DNA of 33,389 nucleotides from Methylococcaceae bacterium (GTDB lineage Bacteria; Pseudomonadota; Gammaproteobacteria; Methylococcales; Methylomonadaceae), in assembly GCA_947506155.1 (NCBI GenBank), contig CANNNV010000010.1, positions 1 through 33,389 of the forward strand, written 5' to 3'. This document shows, piece by piece, positions 17,433 through 30,135 of the stretch. A program made the translations under genes and the position numbers. The number at the start of each line of letters is the position of its first letter. Within the stretch, counting starts at the first letter, position 1. The notes under the pieces are model-generated. The model saw only the letters and a program-made list of their open reading frames with translations, was not told the origin of the DNA and made no database searches.

Positions 17433-17855
17433 CTACATGCTGCGTTTTCTAAATCTATCCACAGTTCTCAATTGCATAATGGCTTCCTGCAATTGAGTCT
17501 GCGCAGTTGCATAATCGATTTTACCCGATTTATCAGCCAATGCTTCTTCAGCTCTGGCTTTAGCTACAATTGCGGCAGCCTCATCAATATCTTTGGCTCT
17601 GATGGCAGTATCCGCCAGAATGGTAACCAGATGCGGTTGTATCTCCAGTAGCCCTCCTGAAATATAAAACGAATACACTTCAGTTTCACTGACTTTTACC
17701 CGAACTTCACCGGGATTAAGCCTGGATATTAAGGGCGCATGTCGAGGTGAAATGCCCAGCTCGCCAAGTTCAGCGGGAGCAAAAATCATTTGGGCTAAAC
17801 CGGAAAAGATTTCTTTTTCTGCACTAACGATGTCTACATGTACGGTCATGGTCAT
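17433..17855 (-). CDS. atpC: F1 ATP synthase epsilon subunit
   Basis: 140 aa. The N-terminal beta sandwich has VDIVSAEKEIFSG, ELGISPRHAPLI and YSFYISGGLLEIQPHLVTILADTA, the family hallmarks. The C-terminal two-helix part (AAAIVAKARAEEAL...) can act as an inhibitory arm. It is the last gene of the atp operon, 22 nt after atpD. Two ATGs (17855 and 17849) are in frame; I keep the first because AGG lies at a suitable distance. Confidence 0.96.
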   Translation of the reverse strand: MTMTVHVDIVSAEKEIFSGLAQMIFAPAELGELGISPRHAPLISRLNPGEVRVKVSETEVYSFYISGGLLEIQPHLVTILADTAIRAKDIDEAAAIVAKARAEEALADKSGKIDYATAQTQLQEAIMQLRTVDRFRKRSM

Positions 17856-17877
17856 TTTTGTTACCTAGCAGTCTGAC

Positions 17878-19257
<1,380 letters not shown>

Positions 19258-19282
19258 TTAGTGTCCTCATGTGTTGTGTCAT

Positions 19283-20146
19283 TTATACAGCTGCGGCACC
19301 GGCAACAATTTCTGAAATTTCCTGAGTAATCGCAGCTTGCCTGGCTTTGTTATAGACCAGCTGTAACTCGCTGATAATATTTCCGGCATTGTCCGAAGCA
19401 CTCTTCATCGCCACCATTCTGGCCGCCTGTTCACAGGCGTTATTTTCAACCAGTCCCTGGTAGACGATGGATTCGATATATCGGGTTAGCAGATGATCCA
19501 GAACTTCCTTGGCATCAGGCTCGTAAATGTAATCCCAATGTCCGGTTAATTTAGCGTCAATTTCACCGGCTACGACAGGCAATAATTTTTCAATCGTAGG
19601 CTTTTGGGTCATGGTATTAACGAATTCATTGCTGATTACATGCAACTCATCGATGTTACCTTGCTCATAAGCGTCCAACATAACCTTAATGATGCCGACG
19701 ATGTCATGCTGATGTGGGATGTCACCCAGTTTAGCAACATGACCGACCAGATTTGTTTTCAGATTACCAAAAAAACCAAACGCCTTGGTGCCTATGGTAC
19801 AAATATCCACCTCAACCTTGGCCTGATCCCATAGCATGATCTGAGCTAAGGTTTTTCTGAATAAATTGGAATTCAGGCCGCCGCATAAACCCCGGTCAGA
19901 ACTGATTACAATAATTCCAACCCGCTTAACCTCGCGTTGAACCAGAAAAGAGTGTTTATACTCAGGATTGGCTTGAGCCAGATGTTTGATAATCTGGCCA
20001 ATTTTCTTGGAGTACGGACGAGTTGCCAACATTCTGTCTTTTGTTTTACGCATTTTACTCGCCGCAACCATTTCCATGGCTCGCGTGATCTTTTGAGTAT
20101 TTTTAATACTCCCGATCTTGGTGCGTATTTCTTTACCAACAGCCAT
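19283..20146 (-). CDS. atpG: F1 ATP synthase gamma subunit
   Basis: 287 aa. The N-terminal helix [29 protein letters not shown] and the C-terminal [30 protein letters not shown] form the central rotor coiled coil. [13 protein letters not shown] is the typical Rossmann-like core start. It connects the F1 ring with the c-ring. It is 12 nt downstream of atpA. Confidence 0.97.
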   Translation of the reverse strand: MAVGKEIRTKIGSIKNTQKITRAMEMVAASKMRKTKDRMLATRPYSKKIGQIIKHLAQANPEYKHSFLVQREVKRVGIIVISSDRGLCGGLNSNLFRKTLAQIMLWDQAKVEVDICTIGTKAFGFFGNLKTNLVGHVAKLGDIPHQHDIVGIIKVMLDAYEQGNIDELHVISNEFVNTMTQKPTIEKLLPVVAGEIDAKLTGHWDYIYEPDAKEVLDHLLTRYIESIVYQGLVENNACEQAARMVAMKSASDNAGNIISELQLVYNKARQAAITQEISEIVAGAAAV

Positions 20147-20158
20147 CTTAAGACCCTT

Positions 20159-21700
20159 TTACCAGCTATGCGTTTTGACGAAAGTTTGGATAGCAGACAG
20201 CATACCCGTTCTTATGTCATCACTGAAATCGCCAGTTGCATTAATGTTGTTCATTAATTCAGAATGCTCTGACGTCATGTACGACTGTAAGGCCGCCTCG
20301 AAATCCAGTACTTTATTGACTTCCAAACTATCCAGGAAACCTTCATTGGCCGCAAACAACGAAACCGCCATTTGCGCAACTGACATCGGCGAATATTGAT
20401 TTTGCTTCATCAGTTCAGTCACACGCTGACCGCGTTCTATCTGCTTGCGCGTGTTTTCATCCAGGTCGGACGCAAACTGGGCAAAAGCCGCTAACTCGCG
20501 GTATTGCGCCAAATCAAGCCGTGTACCGCCACCCAATTTCTTGATGATTTTGGTTTGCGCAGCACCACCGACACGGGATACCGACAAACCGGCATTCACC
20601 GCTGGGCGTATGCCAGCATTAAACAAATCACTTTCAAGGAAGATCTGACCATCAGTAATGGAAATCACGTTAGTCGGTACGAAAGCCGATACGTCGCCGC
20701 CTTGGGTTTCAATAATAGGTAATGCCGTCAATGAACCGGTTTTACCTTTTACTTTTCCGCCCGTTAATTTCTCAACTTCAGCTGCATTAATACGCGAAGC
20801 TCGTTCCAATAAACGGGAATGCAAATAAAATACGTCTCCTGGATACGCTTCACGACCTGGAGGACGACGCAGTAACAACGAAATCTGACGATAAGCCCAA
20901 GCTTGCTTGGTTAAATCATCATAAATAATCAACGCATCTTCGCCGCGATCCCTGAAGAATTCACCCATCGAACAACCGGTGTACGGTGCGATAAACTGTA
21001 GCGCTGCAGATTCTGATGCAGAAGCTGCGACCACAATGGTATGCGCCATTGCGCCATGTTCTTCGAGCTTGCGAACTACGTTGGCAATCGATGCACGTTT
21101 CTGGCCGATAGCAACATAGATACATTTAATGCCGGTACCTTTTTGATTGATGATCGCATCAATCGCAATAGCTGTTTTACCAGTTTGTCTGTCGCCAATG
21201 ATCAATTCCCGTTGGCCACGGCCTACTGGAATCATCGCATCGATAGATTTCAAACCCAGTTGCACGGGTTCATCAACCGATTGACGGGCAATTACGCCGG
21301 GAGCGATTTTTTCGATCGGCGAGGTTTCAGTGGTATCAATAGCGCCTTTGCCGTCGATAGGATTGCCCAGCGCGTCAACGACACGACCCAGCAACGCTTC
21401 GCCGACCGGTACTTCCAAAATCTTTCCGGTACACTTTACGGTGTCGCCTTCTGAGATGTGCTGGTATGAACCTAATATGACCACACCGACAGAATCTCTT
21501 TCAAGATTCAGCGCCATGCCAAAAGTGTTGCCGGGAAATTCCAGCATCTCGCCTTGCATTGCTTCCGAAAGACCATGGACACGAACGATACCGTCAGTCA
21601 CACTGACAACTGTACCTTCGGTATGTGCTTCGGTACTCAGATCGAAGTTTTCGATCTTCTTTTTAATCAGATCACTTATTTCAGATGGGTTTAATTGCAT
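20159..21700 (-). CDS. atpA: F1 ATP synthase alpha subunit
   Basis: 513 aa. The non-catalytic nucleotide-binding P-loop GDRQTGKT lies at 169-176. [33 protein letters not shown] and the arginine-finger region [12 protein letters not shown] are intact. The C-terminal helix bundle ends in VKTHSW. It is 16 nt downstream of atpH. It has the normal length and motifs of the proteobacterial family. Confidence 0.98.
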   Translation of the reverse strand: MQLNPSEISDLIKKKIENFDLSTEAHTEGTVVSVTDGIVRVHGLSEAMQGEMLEFPGNTFGMALNLERDSVGVVILGSYQHISEGDTVKCTGKILEVPVGEALLGRVVDALGNPIDGKGAIDTTETSPIEKIAPGVIARQSVDEPVQLGLKSIDAMIPVGRGQRELIIGDRQTGKTAIAIDAIINQKGTGIKCIYVAIGQKRASIANVVRKLEEHGAMAHTIVVAASASESAALQFIAPYTGCSMGEFFRDRGEDALIIYDDLTKQAWAYRQISLLLRRPPGREAYPGDVFYLHSRLLERASRINAAEVEKLTGGKVKGKTGSLTALPIIETQGGDVSAFVPTNVISITDGQIFLESDLFNAGIRPAVNAGLSVSRVGGAAQTKIIKKLGGGTRLDLAQYRELAAFAQFASDLDENTRKQIERGQRVTELMKQNQYSPMSVAQMAVSLFAANEGFLDSLEVNKVLDFEAALQSYMTSEHSELMNNINATGDFSDDIRTGMLSAIQTFVKTHSW

Positions 21701-21716
21701 GTTCTATTTCTCACTC

Positions 21717-22250
21717 TCACTGTAGAGCCTTTTGCATGTGTTGAAGCTGGCCTTTAATGGAACCGTCAATCACCCTGTCGCCTGCACGTACCAGAACGCC
21801 ACCAATCAATGATTTATCCACGGACACTTTCATACGGACTTTTTTGCTTAGCGTTTTTTCCAGCGTTGAAGTGAAACTTTGCTTTTCTTCTTTGGAGAAG
21901 GCATAAGCCGTCGCTACTTCAACATCGACATAACCTTCACTTTCCGCCTTATAGGCTTCAAATAACGTCGAAATAGTCGGTGCCAGGGTTAGCCGGTTGT
22001 TTTGAACCAGTAATTTCAGAAAATTTGCACCCTCTTCATCGACCTGCTCTTGACAAATATCGAGCATCAACGCCGACAACCCTTGCTTACTGACTTTAGG
22101 GTTATCTACGACGACAGACATTTCTTTATCATTGAGCACAGCCGACATAAACGCCAAACTTTTCGACCACTTTTCAGTGGAGTTGGTTTCTTTGGAGCGT
22201 TTGAACGCCGCCGCTGCATAAGGTCTTGCCAATGTTGCCAGTTCGCTCAT
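21717..22250 (-). CDS. atpH: F1 ATP synthase delta subunit
   Basis: 177 aa. The N-terminus MSELATLARPYAAAAFKRSKE and the C-terminal VDKSLIGGVLVRAGDRVIDGSIKGQL are the family signatures (peripheral stalk to F1 head link). It lies 6 nt after atpF. Confidence 0.96.
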   Translation of the reverse strand: MSELATLARPYAAAAFKRSKETNSTEKWSKSLAFMSAVLNDKEMSVVVDNPKVSKQGLSALMLDICQEQVDEEGANFLKLLVQNNRLTLAPTISTLFEAYKAESEGYVDVEVATAYAFSKEEKQSFTSTLEKTLSKKVRMKVSVDKSLIGGVLVRAGDRVIDGSIKGQLQHMQKALQ

Positions 22251-22256
22251 TATTGC

Positions 22257-22733
22257 CTAACCTGCCAATTGATTTGAGATTTTACTCAGGATGTCCTGGT
22301 GCTTGGTTTTATCAATTTCGGCACTCAGAATCTGTTCCGCTGCACGTAAAGCCAAGACTGCGACTTCTTTACGTAAAACTTCTTTAGCCTGTTGTTTTTC
22401 TTGCTCAATTTGCGATTTTGCGACAAGAATCAATCGTTCGCCTTCTTTTTTGGCGAGATCTTTTGATGCTTCAACTACTTCATTAGCGCGTTTTTGAGCC
22501 AGATTAACAATCTCTGCAGACTGTTCTTTGGCTATTTTTAAAACACCCTTGGCTTTTTTCTCGGCCAAGTGCATCGATTCCTGACCTTTTTCAGCCGCAG
22601 CCAAACCATCAGCGATTTTCTTTTTACGTTGTTCTAAAGAGTCAAATAAAGGCGGCCAGATGTACTTCATGGTAAACCATACCAGAAGTGCAAAGGTAAT
22701 CATTTGCCCAATCAGAGTAGCATTGATACTCAC
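22257..22733 (-). CDS. atpF: F0 ATP synthase subunit b
   Basis: 158 aa. One N-terminal membrane helix ([21 protein letters not shown], residues about 8-28) is followed by a long charged helix that dimerises as the peripheral stalk. Its length is close to the E. coli subunit (156 aa). It lies between atpE and atpH in the standard order. Confidence 0.96.
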   Translation of the reverse strand: MSINATLIGQMITFALLVWFTMKYIWPPLFDSLEQRKKKIADGLAAAEKGQESMHLAEKKAKGVLKIAKEQSAEIVNLAQKRANEVVEASKDLAKKEGERLILVAKSQIEQEKQQAKEVLRKEVAVLALRAAEQILSAEIDKTKHQDILSKISNQLAG

Positions 22734-22769
22734 GATGCGTTCCTCTTGTTGCTAGTAAAGTTAAACAGC

Positions 22770-23072
<303 letters not shown>

Positions 23073-23101
23073 TTAATTAAACTAAAAAAATAAAAAATTC
23101 T

Positions 23102-23887
<786 letters not shown>

Positions 23888-23902
23888 CTAAATATGTAAA
23901 TG

Positions 23903-24274
23903 TCAGCGCATCAACAGCGCGAACCAAAAAACCGATAATGCTGCTATATAAACTGCCAGCAGCGGTAAAATTTGTATGTTGGGGAGCTGAAAAATCATAA
24001 GAAACAGCGCGCCGGTTAATAATAACTTACCGGATTCTCCTGCATAAAAAGATTTTACAATCTTTCTGGCTTCCTGCCCGGCAGATTTATAGACCCGCAA
24101 CGCAAAATACAGATTGGGAATAAATGCCGCTACTCCACCTAAAGCCGCAGAAAGGGCGTAAGACTTACCGCCCATCAGTGCAAATCCTGCCGTCAGCAGC
24201 ATTATTATCATGATTTGATAACTGATGATTTTACTGACCGTAGAGTTATTTCTATCCGTCACTACCAACTCCAT
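23903..24274 (-). CDS. atpI: ATP synthase-associated protein I
   Basis: 123 aa from the ATG at 24274 (MELVVTDRNNSTVSK). A longer frame opens with a TTG at 24319, but that lies in the -35 box of the predicted promoter, so it cannot be translated from that transcript. There are four hydrophobic segments (YQIMIIMLLTAGFALMGG, YALSAALGGVAAFIPNLYFA, LLLTGALFLMIFQLP, LPLLAVYIAALSVFWFALLMR). AtpI assists c-ring assembly in known systems. It is the first gene of the operon. No clear Shine-Dalgarno precedes the ATG, and the predicted leader is only about ten nt. Confidence 0.88.
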   Translation of the reverse strand: MELVVTDRNNSTVSKIISYQIMIIMLLTAGFALMGGKSYALSAALGGVAAFIPNLYFALRVYKSAGQEARKIVKSFYAGESGKLLLTGALFLMIFQLPNIQILPLLAVYIAALSVFWFALLMR

Positions 24275-24290
24275 ACACAACAGCTCGGGG

Positions 24291-24319
24291 ATTATATCTA
24301 GCGGCCTCCATAAAATCAA
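24291..24319 (-). promoter_or_regulatory. Sigma70-type promoter of the atp operon
   Basis: On the minus strand TTGATT (24319-24314) and TATAAT (24296-24291) are separated by exactly 17 bp. The -10 is perfect and the -35 has four of six matches. Transcription would begin about ten bases before the atpI ATG at 24274. This is the best promoter match I saw in the window. Confidence 0.7.
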
Positions 24320-24452
24320 GGAACATTGATTTGCCTTGTATTTTTAGCTTATCAATATAAGACGATTTTCTTTGTGGTGAGTTTTTTAATTGCCCGACCT
24401 TGAAGTGTAGTTGTGTATAAAGAGCCGCTGTCTTTTCGTGAAATAATTAATA

Positions 24453-25355
<903 letters not shown>

Positions 25356-25396
25356 TTAAAAATCAAAAGATTATGCGAGAGCGGTTACGCTGAAGA

Positions 25397-26668
25397 TTAT
25401 AATTGGTAAATAACTTTTCCAGCCTGCAAGGTATGGGTTACTCGGCCTTTCAAAGTTTGTCCCCAAAACGGTGTGTTAACGCCCTGGCTTTTCCAGTTTT
25501 GTGAATTAACCTGCCAGTCGAGTTCGGGATCAAAAATACACACATCGGCTGGAAATCCTGGTGTTAATGCGCCACTGTTTAAACGCAAAACTCTCGCTGG
25601 ATTGGTGCTTAAGCAGGCAATGCCTTGTTCCAGGGTTATCGCATGTTGCTTGACCAATTTAAGCATTAACGGTAACAGAGTTTCTAGCGCCGACATCCCC
25701 GGTTCTGTTTCCGGGAAAGCTCCCAGCTTGGCATCCAGGTCATGCGGTTGATGATCGGAACAAATACTGTTCAGCGTGCCGTCGGCTAGCCCTTGTCTTA
25801 AATACTGTTTATCCGCTTCAGTACGCAAGGGCGGCAAGACATGATAGGCGCTGTCAAAAGGTGCGATGTCATTTTCGGTCAGGTGTAACTGATGGATTGC
25901 AACATCGGCGCTGACCATCAAGCCGTATTTTTTGGCTTGATGAATTTTTATCACCGAACGTTTACAGCTTAACTGGCCAAAATGCACCCGGCACCCGGTT
26001 AACTCCGCCAGTTCCAAGCATTGCGCCAGTGCTATGGTTTCGGCAGCCTCGGGAATACTTGGTAAGCCATAGCGGGTCGCAAACACCCCTTCATGAGCGC
26101 AACCGTTGTTACCCAGCCAAACATCATTAGCACGGAACATCAGTAATAAATCATGGCTGGCGGCGTATTCCATGGCACGTCTTAGTATCAACAGGTTCTT
26201 GATTGGCTGATTGGCGTTGCCAACTGCAACACAGCCCGCCTGTTTAAGCGATAGCATCGAGCTGAGTTCGGTGCCGTCCAGTTTCTGAGTCAGGGCGCCA
26301 ATTGCATAGATTTGAGGATAGCCGGCTTTTTCGGCTAGCTCTTTGACCAGTTCAGCAACTGCCGGGGTGTCGACCACCGGTACCGTATCGGGTTGTAAGC
26401 ATAAGGTAGTCACGCCGGCAGCCGCTGCGGCAAGGACTTCGCTTTTAAAGGTCGCTTTACGGCTGTGACCCATATCGCGTAAGCGAGTGCTTAAATCGAT
26501 AAAGCCTGGACAGATGATTTGACCGCTGGCATTGATCACGGTATGCGGCTTAAAATTATCGGGTTCCTCAATTACTGAAATAATCTTATCGTCTGCAATA
26601 TAAACCGAGCCGACACGATCTATGTTATTAGCTGGATCAATAATTCTGCCGTGATCTATGCGTATCAT
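25397..26668 (-). CDS. pyrC': Non-catalytic dihydroorotase homologue (PyrC')
   Basis: 423 aa, a full-length type I dihydroorotase fold. The metal-binding HxH of the PGFIDxHxHxRxxG signature is lost: here residues 58-64 read DLSTRLR, so both histidines are replaced (Ser60, Arg62). The next His (HAE/ED) region reads MFRAND and also lacks it. The SDHQPH motif at 304-309 remains. In Pseudomonas and relatives the same kind of inactive homologue is encoded behind pyrB and forms the aspartate transcarbamoylase dodecamer. The start overlaps the pyrB end by 4 nt (ATGA), which fits equal synthesis. A true dihydroorotase should exist elsewhere in the genome. Loss of activity is inferred from the missing ligands. 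Confidence 0.9.
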   Translation of the reverse strand: MIRIDHGRIIDPANNIDRVGSVYIADDKIISVIEEPDNFKPHTVINASGQIICPGFIDLSTRLRDMGHSRKATFKSEVLAAAAAGVTTLCLQPDTVPVVDTPAVAELVKELAEKAGYPQIYAIGALTQKLDGTELSSMLSLKQAGCVAVGNANQPIKNLLILRRAMEYAASHDLLLMFRANDVWLGNNGCAHEGVFATRYGLPSIPEAAETIALAQCLELAELTGCRVHFGQLSCKRSVIKIHQAKKYGLMVSADVAIHQLHLTENDIAPFDSAYHVLPPLRTEADKQYLRQGLADGTLNSICSDHQPHDLDAKLGAFPETEPGMSALETLLPLMLKLVKQHAITLEQGIACLSTNPARVLRLNSGALTPGFPADVCIFDPELDWQVNSQNWKSQGVNTPFWGQTLKGRVTHTLQAGKVIYQL

Positions 26669-27651
26669 TGTACCGCTCCTGTTACTGGTGACTTGCCGGG
26701 TGCTGTTTGCATGGCCATCGCCATGATTGCCATGCGCACCGCAATGCCGTTGCTGACTTGTTTGAGTATTACCGACTGTGGGCCGTTAGCTACTTTAGAA
26801 TCAATTTCCACGCCCCGGTTGATAGGTCCAGGGTGCATGACTATCGCATCAGGTTTGGCAATTTTGAGTTTTTCTTCGGTCAGGCCAAAACATTTAAAAT
26901 ATTCGCTTTCACTGGGTAATAACGCCGAACTCATGCGTTCTTTCTGCAAGCGCAACATCATCACCACATCAATATCTTTAAGCCCTGCGGTCAAATTATG
27001 CGAAACGCTGACCCCTAGGCTTTCTACATGCGCAGGCAGCAGGGTTTTGGGCGCAATCACCCTGACTTCCGCTGCGCCTAGCGTATTTAAGGCCTGGATC
27101 TCCGAACGTGCCACCCTGGAATGCAGAATGTCGCCAATAATAGCAACTCTGAGGCTGGAAAAATCCGGCTTGAGCTGACGTATGGTAAACATGTCCAGCA
27201 TTGCCTGGGTTGGATGCGCATGTTGTCCGTCACCGGCATTGATTACGCTAATATGCGGTGCCGTTTGCTGGGCGATAAAATGCGCAGCGCCGCTAAGCGC
27301 ATGACGCACCACAAACATATCGACAAACATGGCTTCTAGGTTGCGTATGGTATCGAGCAGGCTTTCACCTTTTGAGGTGGCCGAGGTCGCAATATTCATA
27401 TTGATCACATCGGCGGATAAGCGGGTTGCTGCCAGTTCGAAAGTGGTGCGGGTACGTGTACTGTTTTCAAAAAATAAATTGACGATGGTTTTGCCGCGTA
27501 ACAGCGGAACCTTTTTAACCTGTTGCTCGGACATGCTTGCGAAAGATTCGGCGGTATCGAGAATTTCGATCAATAAGCTTTTACTAAGGCCTTCAATACT
27601 CAGGAAATGTTTAAGCTTGCCTTCCGCATTTAATTGTAAATTATTAGTCAT
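26665..27651 (-). CDS. pyrB: Aspartate carbamoyltransferase catalytic subunit
   Basis: 328 aa. It joins carbamoyl phosphate and aspartate in pyrimidine synthesis. The carbamoyl-phosphate site STRTRT lies at 64-69 and [14 protein letters not shown] is intact. The length exceeds the roughly 310 aa of E. coli PyrB through an N-terminal extension ([21 protein letters not shown]), as in Pseudomonas-type class A enzymes, where that part carries regulation. It overlaps pyrC' by 4 nt and lies 3 nt after pyrR. No pyrI regulatory subunit gene is present, as expected for this class. Confidence 0.96.
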   Translation of the reverse strand: MTNNLQLNAEGKLKHFLSIEGLSKSLLIEILDTAESFASMSEQQVKKVPLLRGKTIVNLFFENSTRTRTTFELAATRLSADVINMNIATSATSKGESLLDTIRNLEAMFVDMFVVRHALSGAAHFIAQQTAPHISVINAGDGQHAHPTQAMLDMFTIRQLKPDFSSLRVAIIGDILHSRVARSEIQALNTLGAAEVRVIAPKTLLPAHVESLGVSVSHNLTAGLKDIDVVMMLRLQKERMSSALLPSESEYFKCFGLTEEKLKIAKPDAIVMHPGPINRGVEIDSKVANGPQSVILKQVSNGIAVRMAIMAMAMQTAPGKSPVTGAVQ

Positions 27652-27654
27652 CGT

Positions 27655-28161
27655 CTACGCCTCCTTAGCTAGGGTTTCCAGGTGAATAGTCAAGGGCTCG
27701 GGGCCGGTCAGTTTGATTCGTTGACCTGTATTTAAGATAATACGGGCACCGACGCAATCAGGATTAAGTGGTATTTGTCTGCCATCGCGCTCTATCAAAA
27801 CGCCCAGAATGACTTGGTTTGGTCTGCCATAATCAAAAATTTCATTTAGTGCTGCACGTATCGTTCTACCGGTATAAAAAACATCATCAATCAGAATAAT
27901 ATCGCGGCCTTCGATATGAGCTGGTAAATGACTGGGCTTGACCTTTGGATTAACGCCGATTTGCGAGAAATCATCCCGATAAAAGGAAATGTCCAGTAGA
28001 CCTAAAGGTTCGCTGATAGCTAAACGCGTGTGCATCTGTTCTGCAATCCACACGCCGCCGGTACGTATGCCTAGCATCAACGGATTAAGCAGTTGTCTCT
28101 GGTCGATAAGTTGCTTTAGCTCGGCTTCCAGGTTATTTAATAGTTCAGGAATTTCTAACAC
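27655..28161 (-). CDS. pyrR: PyrR bifunctional pyrimidine regulator / uracil phosphoribosyltransferase
   Basis: 168 aa from a GTG start at 28161 that directly abuts the ruvX stop; AAGGA lies 8 nt upstream. The PRPP-binding motif IILIDDVFYTGRT (88-100) is the family hallmark, and GIRTGGVWIA and SFYRDDFSQIG are typical. In Gram-positives PyrR binds pyr leader RNA. No leader space for such an attenuator exists between pyrR and pyrB here (3 nt), so any RNA target must lie further upstream or the protein acts otherwise, as suggested for Pseudomonas. Confidence 0.93.
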   Translation of the reverse strand: MLEIPELLNNLEAELKQLIDQRQLLNPLMLGIRTGGVWIAEQMHTRLAISEPLGLLDISFYRDDFSQIGVNPKVKPSHLPAHIEGRDIILIDDVFYTGRTIRAALNEIFDYGRPNQVILGVLIERDGRQIPLNPDCVGARIILNTGQRIKLTGPEPLTIHLETLAKEA

Positions 28162-28620
28162 TTAACAGTCCTTTTGGGTGCGGTCATTGAGCCAGGATTG
28201 CAAGATCAACTGAGCGGCAAGTTGATCTTGTACTTCCCAGAGTTTACTGGCGCTGACGCTGACTTCATCAAACAACAGTTGTTTGGCTTCAAAGGTTGAT
28301 AGCGTCTCATCTTGCTGAAAAACAGGCAATTGGTAACGGCCTTCCAATTGTCTACAAAATTTTAGCATACGCGGCGTGACGGGATTGTCCGAGCCATCAG
28401 CCTGTTTTGATATTCCTACGACTAAACCGGCGGGGCGCCATTCTTGTATCAGTTTACTGATGATATCCCAGTTAGGATTCTGATTGATCGAGCGTATGGT
28501 TTGCAGCGGACTTGCGGTAAAAGTGATGGTTTGGCCGACGGCTGTGCCTATTTTTTTAGTGCCAAAATCAAAACCTAGGTAGGTGTCAACATTAGCTTTA
28601 GCGAGTAACGGATCTAGCAT
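28162..28620 (-). CDS. ruvX: Putative pre-16S rRNA nuclease / Holliday junction resolvase-like YqgF
   Basis: 152 aa. The RNase H-like fold begins with LGFDFGTKKIGTAVG (Asp18). VVGISKQADGSDN, QDETLSTFEA and the last motif with Asp (VQDQLAAQLILQSWL) are present. The family acts in 16S rRNA 5' processing in E. coli. It lies between yqgE and pyrR, as in Pseudomonas. The start at 28620 is 34 nt after yqgE. Confidence 0.94.
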   Translation of the reverse strand: MLDPLLAKANVDTYLGFDFGTKKIGTAVGQTITFTASPLQTIRSINQNPNWDIISKLIQEWRPAGLVVGISKQADGSDNPVTPRMLKFCRQLEGRYQLPVFQQDETLSTFEAKQLLFDEVSVSASKLWEVQDQLAAQLILQSWLNDRTQKDC

Positions 28621-28654
28621 AGTTTATTGGTATTTTGATTGCTGCCGCCTAGAA

Positions 28655-29218
28655 TCAGGCATGTCCTGCCGGAGCCGTTAATTGATTAATATCGATGCCA
28701 ATCTGCTCGGCTGCGGCAGTCCAGCGTAAATTTATTGGTGTATCAAACATAACCTGATTGTTGCAAGGCGTATTAAGCCAGGCATTATCCAGGATTTCTT
28801 TTTCTAATTGGCCTGCGCCCCAGCCTGCATAACCTAAGGCCACCAGATACTGTTCAGGACCTTCGCCTGCAGCAATCGCTTCAAGTACATCACGCGAAGT
28901 CGTCAGGGAAATGGTGCTTGAAACAGGCAAGGTCGCCTGCCAATCGCCGCACGCAGTATGAACCACAAAGCCGCGTTCCTGGTGCACAGGGCCACCTGCA
29001 AAAACAGCCGCTTCGGCTGCGGGGGGGTAGGTGACATTGATATCCATTTGTTTGAAAACTTCCCCCAGCTTCATGTCTGTTAATTTGTTAATGACTATGC
29101 CTAGAGCGCCCTCTGCATTATGTTGACACAAATAAGTCACTGTACGAAAAAAAAGCGGATCCGCCAGCGTGGGCATGGCGACAATAAACTGGTTCGTTAG
29201 GTAATTAGCTGGGTTCAT
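28655..29218 (-). CDS. yqgE: YqgE/AlgH family protein
   Basis: 187 aa, the usual length. YLTNQFIVAMPTLADPLFFRTVTYLC, GALGIVINK, FAGGPVHQERGFVVH and GYAGWGAGQLEKEI are the conserved blocks of the UPF0301 family. The molecular function is not firmly known; AlgH was linked to alginate regulation in Pseudomonas. It is adjacent to ruvX as in most gammaproteobacteria. Confidence 0.94.
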   Translation of the reverse strand: MNPANYLTNQFIVAMPTLADPLFFRTVTYLCQHNAEGALGIVINKLTDMKLGEVFKQMDINVTYPPAAEAAVFAGGPVHQERGFVVHTACGDWQATLPVSSTISLTTSRDVLEAIAAGEGPEQYLVALGYAGWGAGQLEKEILDNAWLNTPCNNQVMFDTPINLRWTAAAEQIGIDINQLTAPAGHA

Positions 29219-29259
29219 GGGTCTTAGTATTAAAGTTTATGATGGCTTAAACAGCTCTA

Positions 29260-30135
29260 TTATCGCGTGGTCATACCGGATTCATCAGAAAATTTCCAAA
29301 CTCGAGTGATCACCAGAATATCAAGTTCTTTTAGCAAATCTGCCGGTAATGGTGCAAACGGCGCACTCATTCGGACTATTCTTTTGGCGGCATCATCTAA
29401 TTCCGGATTTCCTGAAGACTGGTTGATACGAATGCTGTAAATACTGCCATCCGCTCTAATGCCGACATCCATGGTTAAGGTTCCGGAAAAATTTTTCTTA
29501 GCGGCCACTTCGGGGTAATTCAGATTGCCGGTGCGCTCTACTTTATCTTCCCAATCTTTCATATATTGCGCGGCGACATATTTATGGGCGCTGACCGAAT
29601 CAATAAACTTTATTTTGGTTAGCTCGCTTTGTTGGCTCTGCCTAATTTCGGTGCCCAATTGCGTAATTTGTTGCTGTAGCATGTCCGCTGACAAGTGTGG
29701 GCGCTCTTTAATGTGTTGTTCAGTATCTGGTTTTCTTGTAGTAACCACTTTATTTTCCGCTGTTTTTTGGGTAATTATTTTTTTCAATACGTTGGCTTCG
29801 CTTTTTTCGGATACATGCTTTTTAATCGGCTGAACTTGTGCAACGCTTGGGCTAGACTGTTTTTGCTCGGGCACTTTCGCCTGCTGGCTTTGCTCGCCAG
29901 CGCCTTGTTGATTCTCCGGAGCTAAAGCCTGTGCTACTTCTGGCATTTTTGGGCTAGGCATATTAACCAGCGTAATATCAATGGCTCGGCTGACTGTCTC
30001 AGGCTCTGGTGTGGACGTTTTTATTCCCCATCCGACAATAACATGAATGATAGTCGCTACAGCTAAGGCAATCAAAAATGAGTCATTATTAGGCAGGCGC
30101 GTAGGCGAATCAACCAATGCCTGAGGGGTGCTCAT
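29260..30135 (-). CDS. tonB: TonB family energy transducer
   Basis: 291 aa. One N-terminal membrane helix spans residues about 19-37 (SFLIALAVATIIHVIVGWG) and carries His31, as expected for the ExbBD contact. A Pro/Gln/Lys-rich periplasmic stretch with a probable helical part follows. The C-terminal TonB domain (about 205-291) has YPEVAAKKNFSGTLTMDVGI, DGSIYSIRINQSSGNPELDDAAKRIV and VWKFS. It passes proton-motive energy to outer-membrane receptors. The start overlaps the gshB end by 4 nt. exbB/exbD are not in the window. Confidence 0.92.
   Translation of the reverse strand: MSTPQALVDSPTRLPNNDSFLIALAVATIIHVIVGWGIKTSTPEPETVSRAIDITLVNMPSPKMPEVAQALAPENQQGAGEQSQQAKVPEQKQSSPSVAQVQPIKKHVSEKSEANVLKKIITQKTAENKVVTTRKPDTEQHIKERPHLSADMLQQQITQLGTEIRQSQQSELTKIKFIDSVSAHKYVAAQYMKDWEDKVERTGNLNYPEVAAKKNFSGTLTMDVGIRADGSIYSIRINQSSGNPELDDAAKRIVRMSAPFAPLPADLLKELDILVITRVWKFSDESGMTTR

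Noticed and set aside
20159-21700. Several plus-strand open frames opposite atpA, glmS and other core genes
   Set aside because: They are antisense shadows of highly conserved genes and have no independent support.
24275-24319. Longer AtpI starting at TTG 24319
   Set aside because: The extension overlaps the -35 and -10 boxes of the predicted promoter and adds residues not typical of AtpI.
24320-24452. A tRNA, small RNA or terminator in the argB-atpI gap
   Set aside because: I found no cloverleaf, no stable hairpin with a T tract and no other recognisable structure in these 133 bases.
27652-28161. A pyr attenuator controlled by PyrR between pyrR and pyrB
   Set aside because: The gap is only 3 nt and no hairpin with a T run is seen in it.
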